Below are positions 1 to 11,652 of a DNA stretch of 64,000 bases, piece by piece. Origin of the DNA: Nymphalis io (taxonomy: Eukaryota > Arthropoda > Insecta > Lepidoptera > Nymphalidae). Within the stretch, counting starts at the first letter, position 1; each line of letters starts with the position of its first letter. Position numbers and translations under genes: made by a program. The stretch is from the NCBI RefSeq assembly GCF_905147045.1, contig NC_065914.1:1240001-1304000 (forward strand). The letters are read 5' to 3'. Under the pieces are notes generated by a model that saw only the letters and a program-made list of their open reading frames with translations, made no database searches and was not told the origin of the DNA.

Positions 1-351
1 CGTCCCGATGTCGCACTTATAAAAGAAATATTTCATTCAGAGATATTATTTAATGAGTTATTAATAAGTCATGAATAAAAAATATTGATAAGTCCGGAAC
101 GGAAGGTAATGTTTCATCAAAATCGGTCAAGCAGAAGGCTAACGATCGCACGTAGACATTTAATATATAAAGATATAACTTGAAGTTCTACATAACTAAT
201 AATAATAATGCTTAACTTATTCATTTACATATTAACATCACTATCCCAAGAGGTTTACTTGAATAATATATGAAACAAAGAGTGGGCAAAGATAGCGAAA
301 GAATTGTTTTGTTGTCATTAACAATATTTATTAAACAGGCAGAGTAACCCT

Positions 352-770
352 TTTTTTGGAAACGCGTTACGCGTTTCCCCCACGGGGACAGTGGGGGGGG
401 GGCATGTGGGGCTCGTCGGTGTCTAAGGCGCCGAGTGCGCCCCGAACATCGGAATCATCATCATCATCATCATATCAGCCGAAAGACGTCCACTGCTGGA
501 CAAAGGCCTCCCCCAAGGATTTCCACGTTGGCCGATCTTGCACTGCCCACATCCAACGGCTTCCCGCGACTCGTTCTAAGTCCACTTTGTAGGGGGCCTG
601 CCCACGCTGCATGTTCCGGTTCGTCGTCGTCGATAAAAATCATCGAATAATCGAAAACATCGAAATACCCACTAAAAAACCAGCGGTACCCTTTCGGATC
701 GCTTTCGCATGCTACCGTGATGCAGAGTAACCACCCTGCTCCAGTTCAACAATAATTATGATCGATCATT
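352..770 (+). repeat. Composite repeat with ACGCGTTACGCG palindrome
   Basis: A GC-rich repeat whose flank-to-flank sequence recurs in reverse at 32930-33135 and partly at 14195-14305. Shared landmarks are the 17-bp palindrome AAACGCGTTACGCGTTT (360-376), GTGCGCCCCGAACATCGG, and CTTTCGCATGCTACCGTG. It is interrupted at 456-655 by an RTE fragment. Its class is unknown; no coding frame is supportable. Confidence 0.7.
456..655 (-). mobile_element. RTE-like non-LTR 3' fragment nested in repeat
   Basis: An insertion of about 200 bp lies inside the composite repeat, flanked by near-identical 11-bp duplications (AACATCGGAAT at 445-455 and AACATCGAAAT at 656-666). On the minus strand it ends in a (ATG)n tail after a GTCCAGCAGTGGACG segment. 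That segment encodes the QQWT-type C-terminus of RTE reverse transcriptases. The related copy at 32930-33135 lacks the insertion and so shows the empty site. Confidence 0.7.
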
Positions 771-1029
771 GTAAATACATCGCTATTTATACAAAAGTCA
801 AATAATTTTAATATTTGTAGTTGTATAAATCATATCACGAAATTGAAACAAGATTTATAATAAACTTAGCTTAAATAAATATTAGGTTATTCTAAATTAT
901 ATACGCGCTGGTCGTAGCGTTGAGTCTAACATATATTTTAATTTTCTTATGTACAATGTAAAAATTTAGTATTTCACGTTCTAATTAATTGATTTAGTAA
1001 CCAGTGTTTGTCGACAGCCATGTATACGT

Positions 1030-1253
1030 AACAGCCTGTGAATGTCCCACTGCTGGGCTAAGGCCTCCTCTACCTTTTTGAGGAGACGGTATGGAGTTTA
1101 TTCCACCACGCTGCTCTAATGCGGTTTGGTGGAATACACATGTGGCAGAATTTCAGTGAAATTAGACTCATGCAGAAATTTCAGTGATGCTTGCCCGGGT
1201 TCGAACCCACGATCATCGGTTAAGATTCACGCTTTCTTACCACTGGGCCATCT
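1030..1253 (-). mobile_element. tRNA-derived SINE, family A, internally deleted
   Basis: The minus strand carries a tRNA-like head (AGATGGCCCAGTGG type, then a GGGTTCGAACCC B box) and the body ending GCCCAGCAGTGGGACATTC. The middle (normally holding the ACGGTGAAGGAAAACATCGT block) is missing between about 1165 and 1175. Confidence 0.8.
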
Positions 1254-1862
1254 ATAGTCATGAATAGTAACTCAAGACTATAAGTTGACATATAACTTTA
1301 TATAAAATTGAAGTATCTGTGTCAAGTCAATGGGGCATATACTTCGGAGATCTCGTGATGAGTCAGTAAGTCGTATTTAGCCGTATTTATATATATCATA
1401 TAAGCGAAATAAGCGAAGATAAGATTAAAGTATTACAATTTATCCGTTTATGTAATTAGAATTAATTTTAAATACATAAGAGAGTGGAAGAACTATTTTT
1501 TTATTTTTGCTGACAAAGGAAGTAGGTGTCCATGAAGTAAATAACGTTATGTGAACTACAAAGGGAATAAGTGTATTTTTTCTTCGAATAAACTAATTTG
1601 AACAGAGATGTTGGACGTGCCTTTGTTTTTTTTTATTTATTTATAATAAAACAACCAACAAAGTTATAACATCCTGTTTAATTAAGATATCAACGCAAAA
1701 TAACTTTGTATTTAAAATATTTTTTAAATTCAATATAAAAACAATTAAATAAAAAAAATGTAAAAAGATATAAGCTTCATTCTACAACTACGTAAATGAA
1801 TCAAATCAATGTTTACATAGGTTATGTCCTTAGAGACTGGATATCAGGACCAAACCTACTTG

Positions 1863-2126
1863 TATAATAATAATATCCTGGGACATTTTTCTCACACGGC
1901 CATCTGATCCCAAAATAAGCTTGTACAAAGCTTGTGCTATGGAAACCACACAACTGATATACTACATATACTACTTTTCTTTTGTAAATACATACTTATA
2001 CAGATAATTACACCCAGACTCATGACAAACAGACATGATCATGCACACAATATCTGTCCTTGGTGGTAATCGAATCCACAACCTTCGGCGTGAAAGGCAA
2101 GTATCTTCCAACCACGCCAATCGGTA
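1863..2126 (-). mobile_element. tRNA-derived SINE, family B, (ATT)n tail
   Basis: Read on the minus strand, the tRNA-like head (GGCGTGGTTGG, then a GATTCGATTACC B box) is followed by a body ending ATGTCCCAGGATATTATTAT. It matches copies at 3740-4015 and 50501-50765. It is mildly diverged. Confidence 0.8.
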
Positions 2127-3569
2127 ACATACATTTTACACTGGAGTGAAAAGATACTTAAAACGTGGAGGCTTTTGCTCAGTGGGATATTTAATACGAA
2201 AATACTAAACAAATTTTGTAATCAAATCCGGACAGAACTTAAAATGGAATCCTGATTTTCAAGGATATGTGGTTACAACAGCTCAAATGGACTTGCACAC
2301 ATTAAGCTTAAAACGCTTTCTTTACAAGACCCATTAATCATGGAGCCAACCAACATGGAAACGTGTTGGCTAGGGCTGATAGGATTTTAAATTCATGAAC
2401 GGTTTTATTTGAGAAGAAATATAACAATGATGCAGATAATGCACTGAAAGCTAAAAAATAATTGGATAAATCCTAGTCACCAGACGTCACAATCCAAGGC
2501 ACTGATCAGCCAAAATACAAATACGCGTATTTTTATTATTTGTTTTAATAAACAAATGTATTCAAGTGTCGTAATATATTAACAAATATGTTTTATTATA
2601 TAAACGTGGTATGTGAAATGAATAATATAAAATTGTTTCAGCCCTATTTCTAAAATGGATGTTTGCCGGTCAGAGCTAATTACTTTTAAACTGGAGCCGT
2701 CTAGCGCCCGTGTTACTACACAAGCTTATTAAAGCTAAACCGAAATGAATTTGTGTTCAAACTTACTGTAGCTGCTCCTCATCTACTCATCATGGTGAGG
2801 CCTCATGGGTCTAGTGGTCTTATAGGGCTGCAAGGGTACGGGGTTCAAATCCAATTAAAGGTTATCTTAGCGGAATTGATTGGAAAGCATGTCACTCAAC
2901 TTAGCTGTTCACTTAGAATCTTTATAGGATTTTTCGAAATTTCATTTAATAATGACTAATGGATATTTTTATAAGATTTATAATATATATCTTTAGCTCA
3001 CCGTCACAAATCATATTTAATATTATTAATGAGAAAGTTAATTTTTTTGTTTATTTGTTCGTTACAATGTCATGTCTGTACTCAACAGATCATCATGAAA
3101 TCTTACATACACGTTGTCCTAGGACAAAGGCAAAGGACATATGGGGGAATCCCCCCTCACAGGCGCGAAGCCTCTGGCGTAAAATAGTTTTGAACATTTA
3201 AAACTTGAAAGAACATGTCGCGCTGAAAACGCACTAATTAATTTTTTAAACAATTTCCTCTTTAATCTAGCCGCCGCGCCGTATCATTAACTATTAAAAA
3301 AAGGAACTCTCGTCAATTAATTGTTTAAAATTTAAATATTTTTTAACATACGTCCACATTATCGAATAGATAAATTTTCCCCATTCATGAACACATTAAT
3401 TATTACCAACAAGCATATATCATATAACAAAAACAACAATGGAATTTATATACAACAATGAAGTTCACACGACTGTCTTTGAAGCTATATTCGAAAGTGT
3501 TTGTTTAATTATGTCGTGTTGAGACTATGGGCGAAGATATACGATGCTTTAAATATACTATATATAATA

Positions 3570-3736
3570 CTAGCTAATGCCCGCTTCGCACGGGTAGATA
3601 AGAAAAAAATTACTTTGGATAGGATTTGCGTCGGGAAAGGAAGCTGTGACAGATTTCAAGTCAATCGGGCGGATAGTTAAAGGAGATCTCGGGATGAATG
3701 GTATGTCGTATTTATATATATATATATATATAGATA
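3570..3736 (+). repeat. Dispersed repeat with CGCTTCGCACGGGTAGATAAG
   Basis: A repeat with the landmark GCCCGCTTCGCACGGGTAG and a (TA)n-rich end. A reverse copy lies at 8895-9070 and related pieces at 1335-1400 and 27360-27450 (AGTCAGTGGTATTTCGCTTA). This resembles non-autonomous elements common in insects. Class uncertain. Confidence 0.5.
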
Positions 3737-3739
3737 GAT

Positions 3740-4015
3740 TAATAATAATAATAATAATATCCTGGGACATTTTTCACACGCGGCCATCTGATCCCAAATT
3801 AAGCTTGCACAGAGCTTGTATTATGGAAACCAGACAACAGATATACTACATATACTACTTTTCTTTTGTAAATATATACTTATATAGATAATTACACCCA
3901 GACTCAGGACAAACAGACATGTTATTCACACATATATCTGTCGTGGGTGGGAATCGAACCCACAACCTTCGGCGTGAAAGGCAAGCATCTACCAACCACG
4001 CCAACCGGCTCGGCT
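3740..4015 (-). mobile_element. tRNA-derived SINE, family B
   Basis: Near full-length copy: the tail (ATT)n is at the left, the tRNA-like head AGCCGGTTGGCGTGGTTGG at the right end. The B box GGGTTCGATTCCC is intact on the minus strand. A family C fragment follows directly at 4018-4092. Confidence 0.85.
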
Positions 4016-4837
4016 AGATTAACCATTCCTTACATTGTCAATACTTCACCAACCTTGTGAACTAAGATTACTTCCCTTGTGTCTGTAAATACACTGGAAA
4101 TAACGGCTGTGTGACGTCTTATGTATTGACTAGTGGATTATAACGGCTTGCGCTCAGTCGCCGTCCCGACCCGTCCCTATCTGAGCACGGCTTAAAACAA
4201 ATTGGACGACCTGAGCTGATATCGATACAATTAAATCCATTTATATAAGTTATACTTACATTCAATATCGCACATAAATCATCATTTCTCTCGTTGTTTA
4301 GCAACACATCGCATAGCATATCCGAGCCTGTTATATCCGACACTTACCTAAGTTCAGTACGAGCGGTTCCGCGTCATTGTGTTAGTGTAATTATTATGTA
4401 ATTAAGTTTTTCATCAGTAAAAGCGAAGTTAATCCTACGGAAAAACTTAGAAAGTTTAAATTTAATCTGTTGAAAATGTAAGAGTTAAGTTATTCACGTT
4501 GACGTCTCAAACATATTTTTCCACTTATCTTTATTGGTACGTAGGTTCAAATCCGGCTCGATATATATGACATTTTCTATCCCTAGGATTAAGTCCCTGG
4601 GGATCAACGAATAATACACGCGAGCTGATATCAATTATCCGAGCCATGAGACCAGTGGCTATAGCATGTCTTAACTGAACACTGCGAGTTCAAACCAGGG
4701 TGAGAATCACTGAATTATTATATGTTTAAAATCCTTGCTAATTCTGTAAGTCCTCAAAAATAGGGGCTCAGCCCAACAGTGGTATCTTTAAAGTCAGTTA
4801 CTTAATTAAACCCGTATGATAGACAAGGCCATTGTTT

Positions 4838-4952
4838 TTTTCTATAGAATAGGAAGGCGGACGAGCATATGGGCCACCTGATGGTAAGTGATCACCAACG
4901 CCCATAGTCCCTGTAATTACACTGGCTCACTCACCCTTCAAACCGGAACCCT
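4838..4952 (-). mobile_element. Family C SINE-like repeat, internally deleted
   Basis: It starts with the family C end (T run, then ATAGAATAGGAAGGCGGACG) and jumps from the GGTAAGTG block to the CTGTAATTACACTGGCTCAC block, so about 100 bp are missing. A poly-A tail on the minus strand gives the sense. Confidence 0.75.
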
Positions 4953-5074
4953 TAACGTGAAAATCATTTTTCAATATAGAAACATTTCTCTTACTTGTTT
5001 ACATATAAACATTATTTAAGGGCTGTTCAGTTAAACATCGGTTTATCTCTTTTTGTCACCGTTGATTTGACATT

Positions 5075-5220
5075 GCCAGGTGGACCGACGACCTTAAGAA
5101 GGTGGCGGGCACCAACTGGATGCGGAAGGCGGAGGACAGGGAGCTTTGGCGCACCTTGGGAGAGGCCTATGTTCAGCAGTGGACAACGATTGGCTGTTGA
5201 TTGATTGATTTTTTGATTGA
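5075..5220 (+). mobile_element. 5'-truncated RTE-like retrotransposon insertion
   Basis: It holds only the last codons of an RTE-type reverse transcriptase (translating as DLKKVAGTNWMRKAEDREL, then WRTLGEAY) and a GATT repeat tail. It is flanked by 13-bp duplications, TTGATTTGACATT, at 5062-5074 and 5221-5233. It differs from the copy at 8740-8897 by about one base over some 135 bp, so both are young. The flanks match the uninterrupted sequence at 60555-60625. Confidence 0.8.
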
Positions 5221-5710
5221 TTGATTTGACATTCGGAAAAAGACAGCATTGTTCAACTCATACCGACTTATCAAAATTTCTGTTAAAATAGTAACTTTTT
5301 TATTTACTTGTATCTTCAGAATCTTAATAATGATTGATAAAAATATCTAACTTAGATCTTAAAAAAATGTTATCAATTATAATGACTTCAACGTAGAAAC
5401 ATGTGTGTATGTCCTGTCGTTTTGTCAGTCAGGAAACTCCAAAACACAAAAAACCATTAGAAAAAGTTAACACTTCACGTTTGCATTTAGAAAGCAATTT
5501 TTTTTTCGTCACGAATCTGTTTTCTATCTTTACCTGTTTGTATTTTTGTTACACGACATCTTGTTTAGCAACAGAACGACAGATAATTACCAGACTTAGT
5601 TTTAACATTGATAGCGTTATTTTTTTTAAATCTCGAAGTCGTGTTTTTTTTTTTAAATATATAGGCTAGCGCTTGACTGTTATCAACCCGATGAAAAGTG
5701 ATGATACAGT

Positions 5711-6072
5711 TTAAGGCGGAGCGCGCTTGCCTAGAAGACGCCTATTCACTCTAGACTTGACGGTACCCATATTGTAGGTGGTGGGGAAAACGGAGGTCGG
5801 GACGGTATTCCAGACCTCAGCGGTGCGTACCAGAAACGAGGAAGGAAATCGTTTCGTACGTGTCTTAAATACGTCAACTACGTAAGGACGCAGATATTTT
5901 CGAGGCCGGCAGTTCTGTGGTAAAAAGATTTCAGGGGAACAAAATTAAATAGTTCCTGAGCACACTCTCCGAAATATATCCTGTAGGATACCGACAGACA
6001 GGCAACCTTACGACGGTGTTCTAAGCTGTGGAGCTGTGGATCTGAAACTCGCAAAATATTCTGCCCATAACA
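5711..6072 (-). mobile_element. Non-LTR retrotransposon reverse-transcriptase C-terminus
   Basis: Minus-strand translation gives SLEHRRKVACLSVSYRIYFG, then, after a frameshift and stop, an intact end SFLVRTAEVWNTVPTSVFP and RRLLGKRAPP with a TAA at 5713-5711. This is the usual C-terminus of Jockey/CR1-type elements in Lepidoptera. A 3' scrap of the same family lies at 9225-9330. Confidence 0.75.
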
Positions 6073-6380
6073 TGTTGTCGGTTGCTTATAGTTTGAATTG
6101 ATAATATTTATAAATATATATTTATATTAGGTGAATAAATAAAACAAATATAAAAACCTCCACAAACGTTTTGAATAATACCAAGTTTTTTTACTGTAAT
6201 TTTTATCACAATGTTCATACAAACACAGCTATTTTTAAATTGAACTTATTTTTACTTTCAACGTTTTAATAAATAAATAATAAAACCAGACTCGGGACGT
6301 GAATCGAATTCACAACCCCAGAGCGGAAGGCATACTTACTGAAAACTGTGCCAACGGATGGCCCGTTTCAAGGTCACCAG

Positions 6381-6676
6381 TAACAGCCTGTGAATGTCCC
6401 ACTGCTGGACTAAGGCCTCCTGTCCCTTTTTGAGGTGAAGGTTTTGGAGTTTATTCCACCACGCTGCTCCAATGCGGGTTGGTAGAATACACATGTGGCA
6501 GAATTTCAGTGAAATTAGACACATACAAGTTTCCTCACGATGTTTTCCTTCACCGTCAAGCACGAGATGAATTATAATCACAAATTAAGCACATGAAAAT
6601 TCAGTGGTGCTTGCCCGGGTTTGAACCCACGATCGTCGTTTAAGATTCACGCGTTCTTACCACTGGGCCATCTCGG
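6381..6676 (-). mobile_element. tRNA-derived SINE, family A
   Basis: Full-length family A copy with the 3' end (TAACAGCCTGTG on the plus strand) at left and the tRNA-like head (GAGATGGCCCAGTGGTAAG) at right. Confidence 0.85.
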
Positions 6677-7440
6677 TCACAAATTCACAATTCGGTCCGA
6701 GGTCACGGCTTCATATAATATAGACATGTCTGTTAGAGCTCTTAAGAATATTATCGTGAGATAGCGGTGCGTGTGCCTTGTTAGGAATTCCATTTAAATA
6801 AATAAATAACTTCGGAAGCAACCAGAAATCTAGTTTCGGTAAGTCTCCATGGATTGTAATATATAAATATAAAATGATAGTCACGTCCCCCGGTAGGAAT
6901 ACTCCCATATTCAATATTTATGGAATTGTTCTGTCCCGTGTTTAGACGCCGTTGTTGTCACAAACGATCACACTAGGAGTAAACTTGAATGATTAAAAAT
7001 AAAATGATGAAAAACAGGCTGTCACAGTGACTGCCGATAGATGTGAAAACTTGAAACTGTTAATTATATTTGTCCAATGTCCAATTTTTATCCATTTATT
7101 GTCGTAATGTTATGTCGTATACTCGGAACAAAATATTAATACAGCTTAATTTATAGTAATAGTTAAAATACACATTTTATTTGTATATACTGTTAATATT
7201 TATATAAATTTCAATCATTATTATTATCGTTAATTTCTACAATACTTAAATTATTTGTACATTAAATGATTTCGTTATATTAACCTAATTTTAAAGTGTC
7301 GACGACGCGACAGCGCCACGCGCCTACAGAAGTTTCCCTTTAAAAATGGCGGACTGATCCCAATAGGAGATTCTAGAAGATCTTTTAGGTACTGAGAGGA
7401 GAATCAACGAAGAAATTAACCTATTCCAATCAAAGGAGAT

Positions 7441-7735
7441 TTTTTTTTTTATAGAATACGAAGGTGGACGAACGTATGGGCCACCTGATGGTAAGTGGTC
7501 ACCAAACGCCCTTAGAGATTGGCATTGTAAGAAATGTCAACCATCGCTTATAGCCAATGCGCCACCAACCTTGGGAACTAAGATTTTATGTCCCTTGTAC
7601 CTGTAATTACATTGGCTCACTCACACTTCAAGCCGTAATACAACAACACCAATTACTGCTATTTTGCGGTAGAATATCTGATGAGTGGGTGGTACCTACC
7701 CAGACGAGCTTGCACAAAGCCCTACCACCAGTACA
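7441..7735 (-). mobile_element. Family C SINE-like repeat
   Basis: Full-length copy beginning with a T run and ATAGAATACGAAGGTGGACG, through GGGCCACCTGATGGTAAG, to CACAAAGCCCTACCACCAGT. Very similar to copies at 10523, 18067 and 52600. On the sense strand it has a poly-A tail. It resembles the SINEs abundant in butterflies (Metulj-like), but this name is not confirmed. Confidence 0.8.
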
Positions 7736-8239
7736 AATAGACGCATCAACCTTAGATTTACATATTCCAGCGACTCGCTAATAGCTCTTCTGTTTTATGC
7801 ACTACAAACGGTTCTTGGTTAATATTTATTTATAGCACTTTTCAACTTGACTACTTATGGCGGAAGAAACCTGCGTCACTTCTGTATCACTGACAACGTG
7901 CATGCCAAATTTCATGTTGATCGGTTGAGTAAGACAGGAAAGCCTAACAAAACAAACCCACTCCGTTTATAATATTAATAAGATTTCTCTGATATATATC
8001 CGTTGATGGATTCAAAATCCTGTGGTTACTTCACATTAAATCGATTTCCTTAACATATTGTACGGTAACACCATCGTTTGATGGTACCACTTTGATACAC
8101 CACTGACCCACTAAATCGAAAACACAAATCGCATCGTAAAACTTCATACAGCTTTAATCGCTACGTTTGAACATAACGGTTATTTTACACTCGTAAATTT
8201 TTTATCAAACGATTATAGCTAACCGTTATAAATTACTTG

Positions 8240-8296
8240 GTGGTAGGGCTTTTTGCCTCGGTAGGTACCACCCACATCACATATTCTATCGCCACA
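8240..8296 (+). mobile_element. Family C fragment
   Basis: A short piece of the element's 5' part (GGTGGTAGGGCTTTTTGCC to CACATATTCTATCGCC). Confidence 0.6.
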
Positions 8297-8730
8297 GCTA
8301 TACTTAGTATTATTGTAAGTAACTACAGAAAGTTTCCAATATCGTTCTAAAGGGACGGTAAATATTTCTTATATTGGCGGTTGTAACTAATTAACATCAG
8401 GAGCCCATTTGTCAATATACCTTAACTGAACAGCTACAGTGCGCAGCTCATCTGGGTGGCTTCAAGCCACTCAAGTTACTCACAACCCAACAGTAACATC
8501 AACAAACACACTTCATACAAGTAGGCTCTTACGAGTGCTTTTCAATAGCCAACTCACGAGATAAATTATCCGTCAAACTACCGGTTCGGTGTGTAGATTC
8601 TAACTAGAACCACTAAGATAACAGGTATAATACAAAAGCAATAAATACACACCCGTCATGTCAATAGTCTAAATTTAAAGCATGTGAAATTAGCTACTTA
8701 TATACTATATATATATAAGCATATATATAA

Positions 8731-8897
8731 TAAGCGCAGCGTAGGGCGCCCTCCAGCCAGGTGGACCGACGACCTTAAGAAGGTGGCGGGCACCAACTGG
8801 ATGCGGAAGGCGGAGGACAGGGAGCTTTGGCGCACCTTGGGAGAGGCCTATGTTCAGCGGTGGACAACGATTGGCTGTTGATTGATTGATTGATTGA
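8731..8897 (+). mobile_element. 5'-truncated RTE-like retrotransposon insertion
   Basis: It holds the end of the reverse transcriptase (VGRPPARWTDDLKKVAG to EAYVQRWTTIGC) and a (GATT)n tail. It sits in a TATATAAGCG stretch repeated on both sides, which suggests a target duplication within the dispersed repeat at 8895-9070. Confidence 0.75.
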
Positions 8898-9070
8898 TAT
8901 ATATAAGCGAAATACCACACATCACGAGTGTAAGCTATCCTTAAATTTTTTTTAGATTTACTTGAAATTTGTCACAGTTACTCCTTCCTCAATGTAGACG
9001 ATCACTAAAGTCCTATCCGAAATACATTTTTCCTCTTATCTACCCGTGCGAAGCAGGACTGGACCGATCA
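8898..9070 (-). repeat. Dispersed repeat, reverse copy of 3570-3736
   Basis: The sequence TATAAGCGAAATACC to CTACCCGTGCGAAGCAGG is the reverse complement of the repeat at 3570. An RTE fragment has inserted at its TATA-rich end. Confidence 0.5.
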
Positions 9071-9224
9071 GCTAGAAATATATATACTAAGCCCTCCGAA
9101 GCGCGAAATGTATATTTTTTTGATCGTTTTTTTCAGTCAGGCATTATAAAAAAGTCTTTTCAATTATTAGTATATATACATAAGTTAATTATTAACATTA
9201 TATAACCTGCTTTTTATTATTTAT

Positions 9225-9330
9225 AGGCCAGCGTTTGACCGTTGACTTGCTTGATGTAAGTATTAACACGATCTAGGATGTAGTACGCTTGCCTAGAAGA
9301 AACCTGTTTACTCTGGAGTTGAAGACACAA
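9225..9330 (-). mobile_element. Non-LTR 3' end fragment
   Basis: It matches the last codons and 3' UTR of the element at 5711-6072 (AGGCCAGCGTTTGACCG and TACGCTTGCCTAGAAG). Diverged. Confidence 0.5.
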
Positions 9331-10522
9331 ACGTAAATGCTTCATATAAATAGCGAATACTAATCCGACGTATTATCATATAATATACAACCTTATACAT
9401 ATATGCTAAGTCTACATAATAAGTATTAAATATTACGTATTTTACTTCGATCAAAAAAAAAAATACACATTACCTTACTAACGGTGGGTGGTATATTTAC
9501 TACCTTTGTCAATAAAAGGCCAGTAATGACGTCACACGCCGTAACAAATTGACCAAATCATACATATACACAGTATAATAAGTTTATCCGTATCCATGTA
9601 AGAAATCAATAAGAATATGTCTTCTCGCGAAATACCTAAGGAATGACTCATTTCTGACATATAAGAACTACGAACGTTTATTAAATTCTTGAATAACCAA
9701 ACATCAGCCGGTTATATACATATTAATGTACATATAATAGAGATAATATAATCCTGTATGTAACTAGCTATGTATCCTGTCGTCGCACGGGTGTAATGAA
9801 GTACTCCAACTCGTGACATTCATTTATATAGGTAATGAGGTATTATGATATTAAATTTAAAACACTAAAATATGTTACAATAATTTGTCTGTTGTTAAAA
9901 TAAATTGTTTAAATTGTACAAAAAAAATAATCAAAATCAATCAAGCCGTTTAAGAGGTGAAGATTAACGAACATACTCGTCTTATATAAAAATATATAAA
10001 GATGAAAGTACGCTAGAACACGAGTCAGAAATTCATTCTCAAAACGAAATTTCCGATTTAAAAAAAAATGCGTCCGATTGATCATTAGAAAGGTTTTCCA
10101 AGGTAAAGTCAATATGGTTCCGCGAATTACAGTATAATATACATTTCTATATATTGCGGGATAATGTTTCATTTTATACAAACTTATGTTCTGAAATCAG
10201 CAAATCGACATTCTAAAGAAGAAGACAAAACAGCGTTAATCAAATGTTACGTTTAAAAAATGTCCCAATTTCCTTGGATTGCTTCATACGAAATACCATC
10301 ATCCAGATTCAGTGATTTAACCATGAAACAGTAATACACGCACCGACACTGGTTGTTATTCATAATATTAGTATAAATATACATTTTCGAAATAAGCTGT
10401 CACATTTTACTTTATGATAAAGGAAATTTATTAGTACGTTACAAACTTTATAGTTCGTATCCAGATTTCAACTCGCGACCTTTTCGGTGAAGTGTAATAT
10501 CTTAAGGGCCATCTCTGCTCAT

Positions 10523-10824
10523 TTTTTTTTTTTTTTTTTTTATAGAATAGGAAGGTGGACGAGCATATGGGCCACCTGATGGTAAGTGGTCACCAAACGC
10601 CCTTAGACATTGGCATTCTAAGAAATGTCAACCATCGCTTATAGACAATGCGCCACCAACCTTGGGAACTAAGATTTTATGTCCCTTGTGCCTGTAATTA
10701 CACTGGCTCACTCACCCTTCAAACCGGAACACAACAATATCAAGTATTGCTGTTTTGCGGTAGAATATCTGATGAGTGGGTGGTACCCACCCAGACGAGC
10801 TTGCACAAAGCCCTACCACCAGTA
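10523..10824 (-). mobile_element. Family C SINE-like repeat
   Basis: Full-length, nearly identical to the copy at 52600-52892, with an 18-19-nt T run at the left. Confidence 0.85.
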
Positions 10825-11579
10825 ACGTCATATATTAGTCGCGTGTTATAGTTAAATACAAAATAAAATAGTTTAAAATATGTTTTTATAGGTACCGTTT
10901 AATTAAAAAAAAAAAACAAAAAAAACGATAAAACTAGTCTAACACGAAAGCATGGCTTCCTTTTTTAAACTAAATTAATTGAACTAGTTTAAGCCGACTT
11001 TCAAATACCATTCAAATTACAAAAAAAAAAAAACTTAAAAATACTGAAATTTGAAAATGAAGGAAAATTCATCAATAGAACAGCTTCCATTTTTTATTAT
11101 TCAATTTTAGTTATTTGTACACTATTCTAGTCATACAAAACCCGTTACCATTTGAAAGTAACTTAACAATGGCGGTAACTCAATAATTACTACACTACTA
11201 TATAAAAGGCCTCTTAAACACAACTTTGAAACAAAGAAAACTAGAATGTTGAAAGTTTTAACCAATCCTGTAATAAAAATTAGCACGTTGCTAAAATTTT
11301 TGCACATTTTGTATGAGTATAAACATCAATAAATATGATTATGACCAAAACTAAGTGTAGATAAATAGATACATACCAAGATAAGGTCGTACAATCGTCG
11401 TGACTCACAAATGCACTTTTTTACTAACACAAAGTTGATTTTGAACTTTTGAAAAGAGTATTTTACGGTTGAACGCGGCACTGACCGCCTACGCCACACC
11501 TCAGAGCACTTTCAAAACCGGTTCTAAACGGTCACGTAAAAGTAGTCTCAAAACCCGGACAGAAGCAACGCACACTCAC

Positions 11580-11652
11580 CCTACGGCTGTTGTCTGTGTA
11601 CTGGCGCGCCGAGCGGTCGGGAAAAAGTTTTGGTGTTGCCGCATATATAATT
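11580..11652 (-). promoter_or_regulatory. Candidate minus-strand promoter and first exon
   Basis: A GC-rich island in AT-rich DNA. On the minus strand a TATATAT box near 11650 is followed by CGGCGCGCC and then a consensus donor, GTAGG/GTGAGTGTG, at 11580/11579. This arrangement would suit a short non-coding first exon of a gene lying to the left. A second GC island with another GGCGCGCC is at 12110-12185. No coding exon was found, so this is speculative. Confidence 0.22.

Noticed and set aside
356..650. Short frames over the first composite repeat
   Set aside because: They run through a nested insertion and have histidine/serine runs from an (ATC)n tail.
2780..2860. tRNA-like string GGTCTAGTGGTCTTATAGG with GGGGTTCAAATCC
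   Set aside because: The acceptor stem does not close and it resembles SINE heads; probably a relic.
3721..3765. Regularly repeated TA and ATA units as a CRISPR-like array
   Set aside because: Simple microsatellites and a SINE tail with no spacers.
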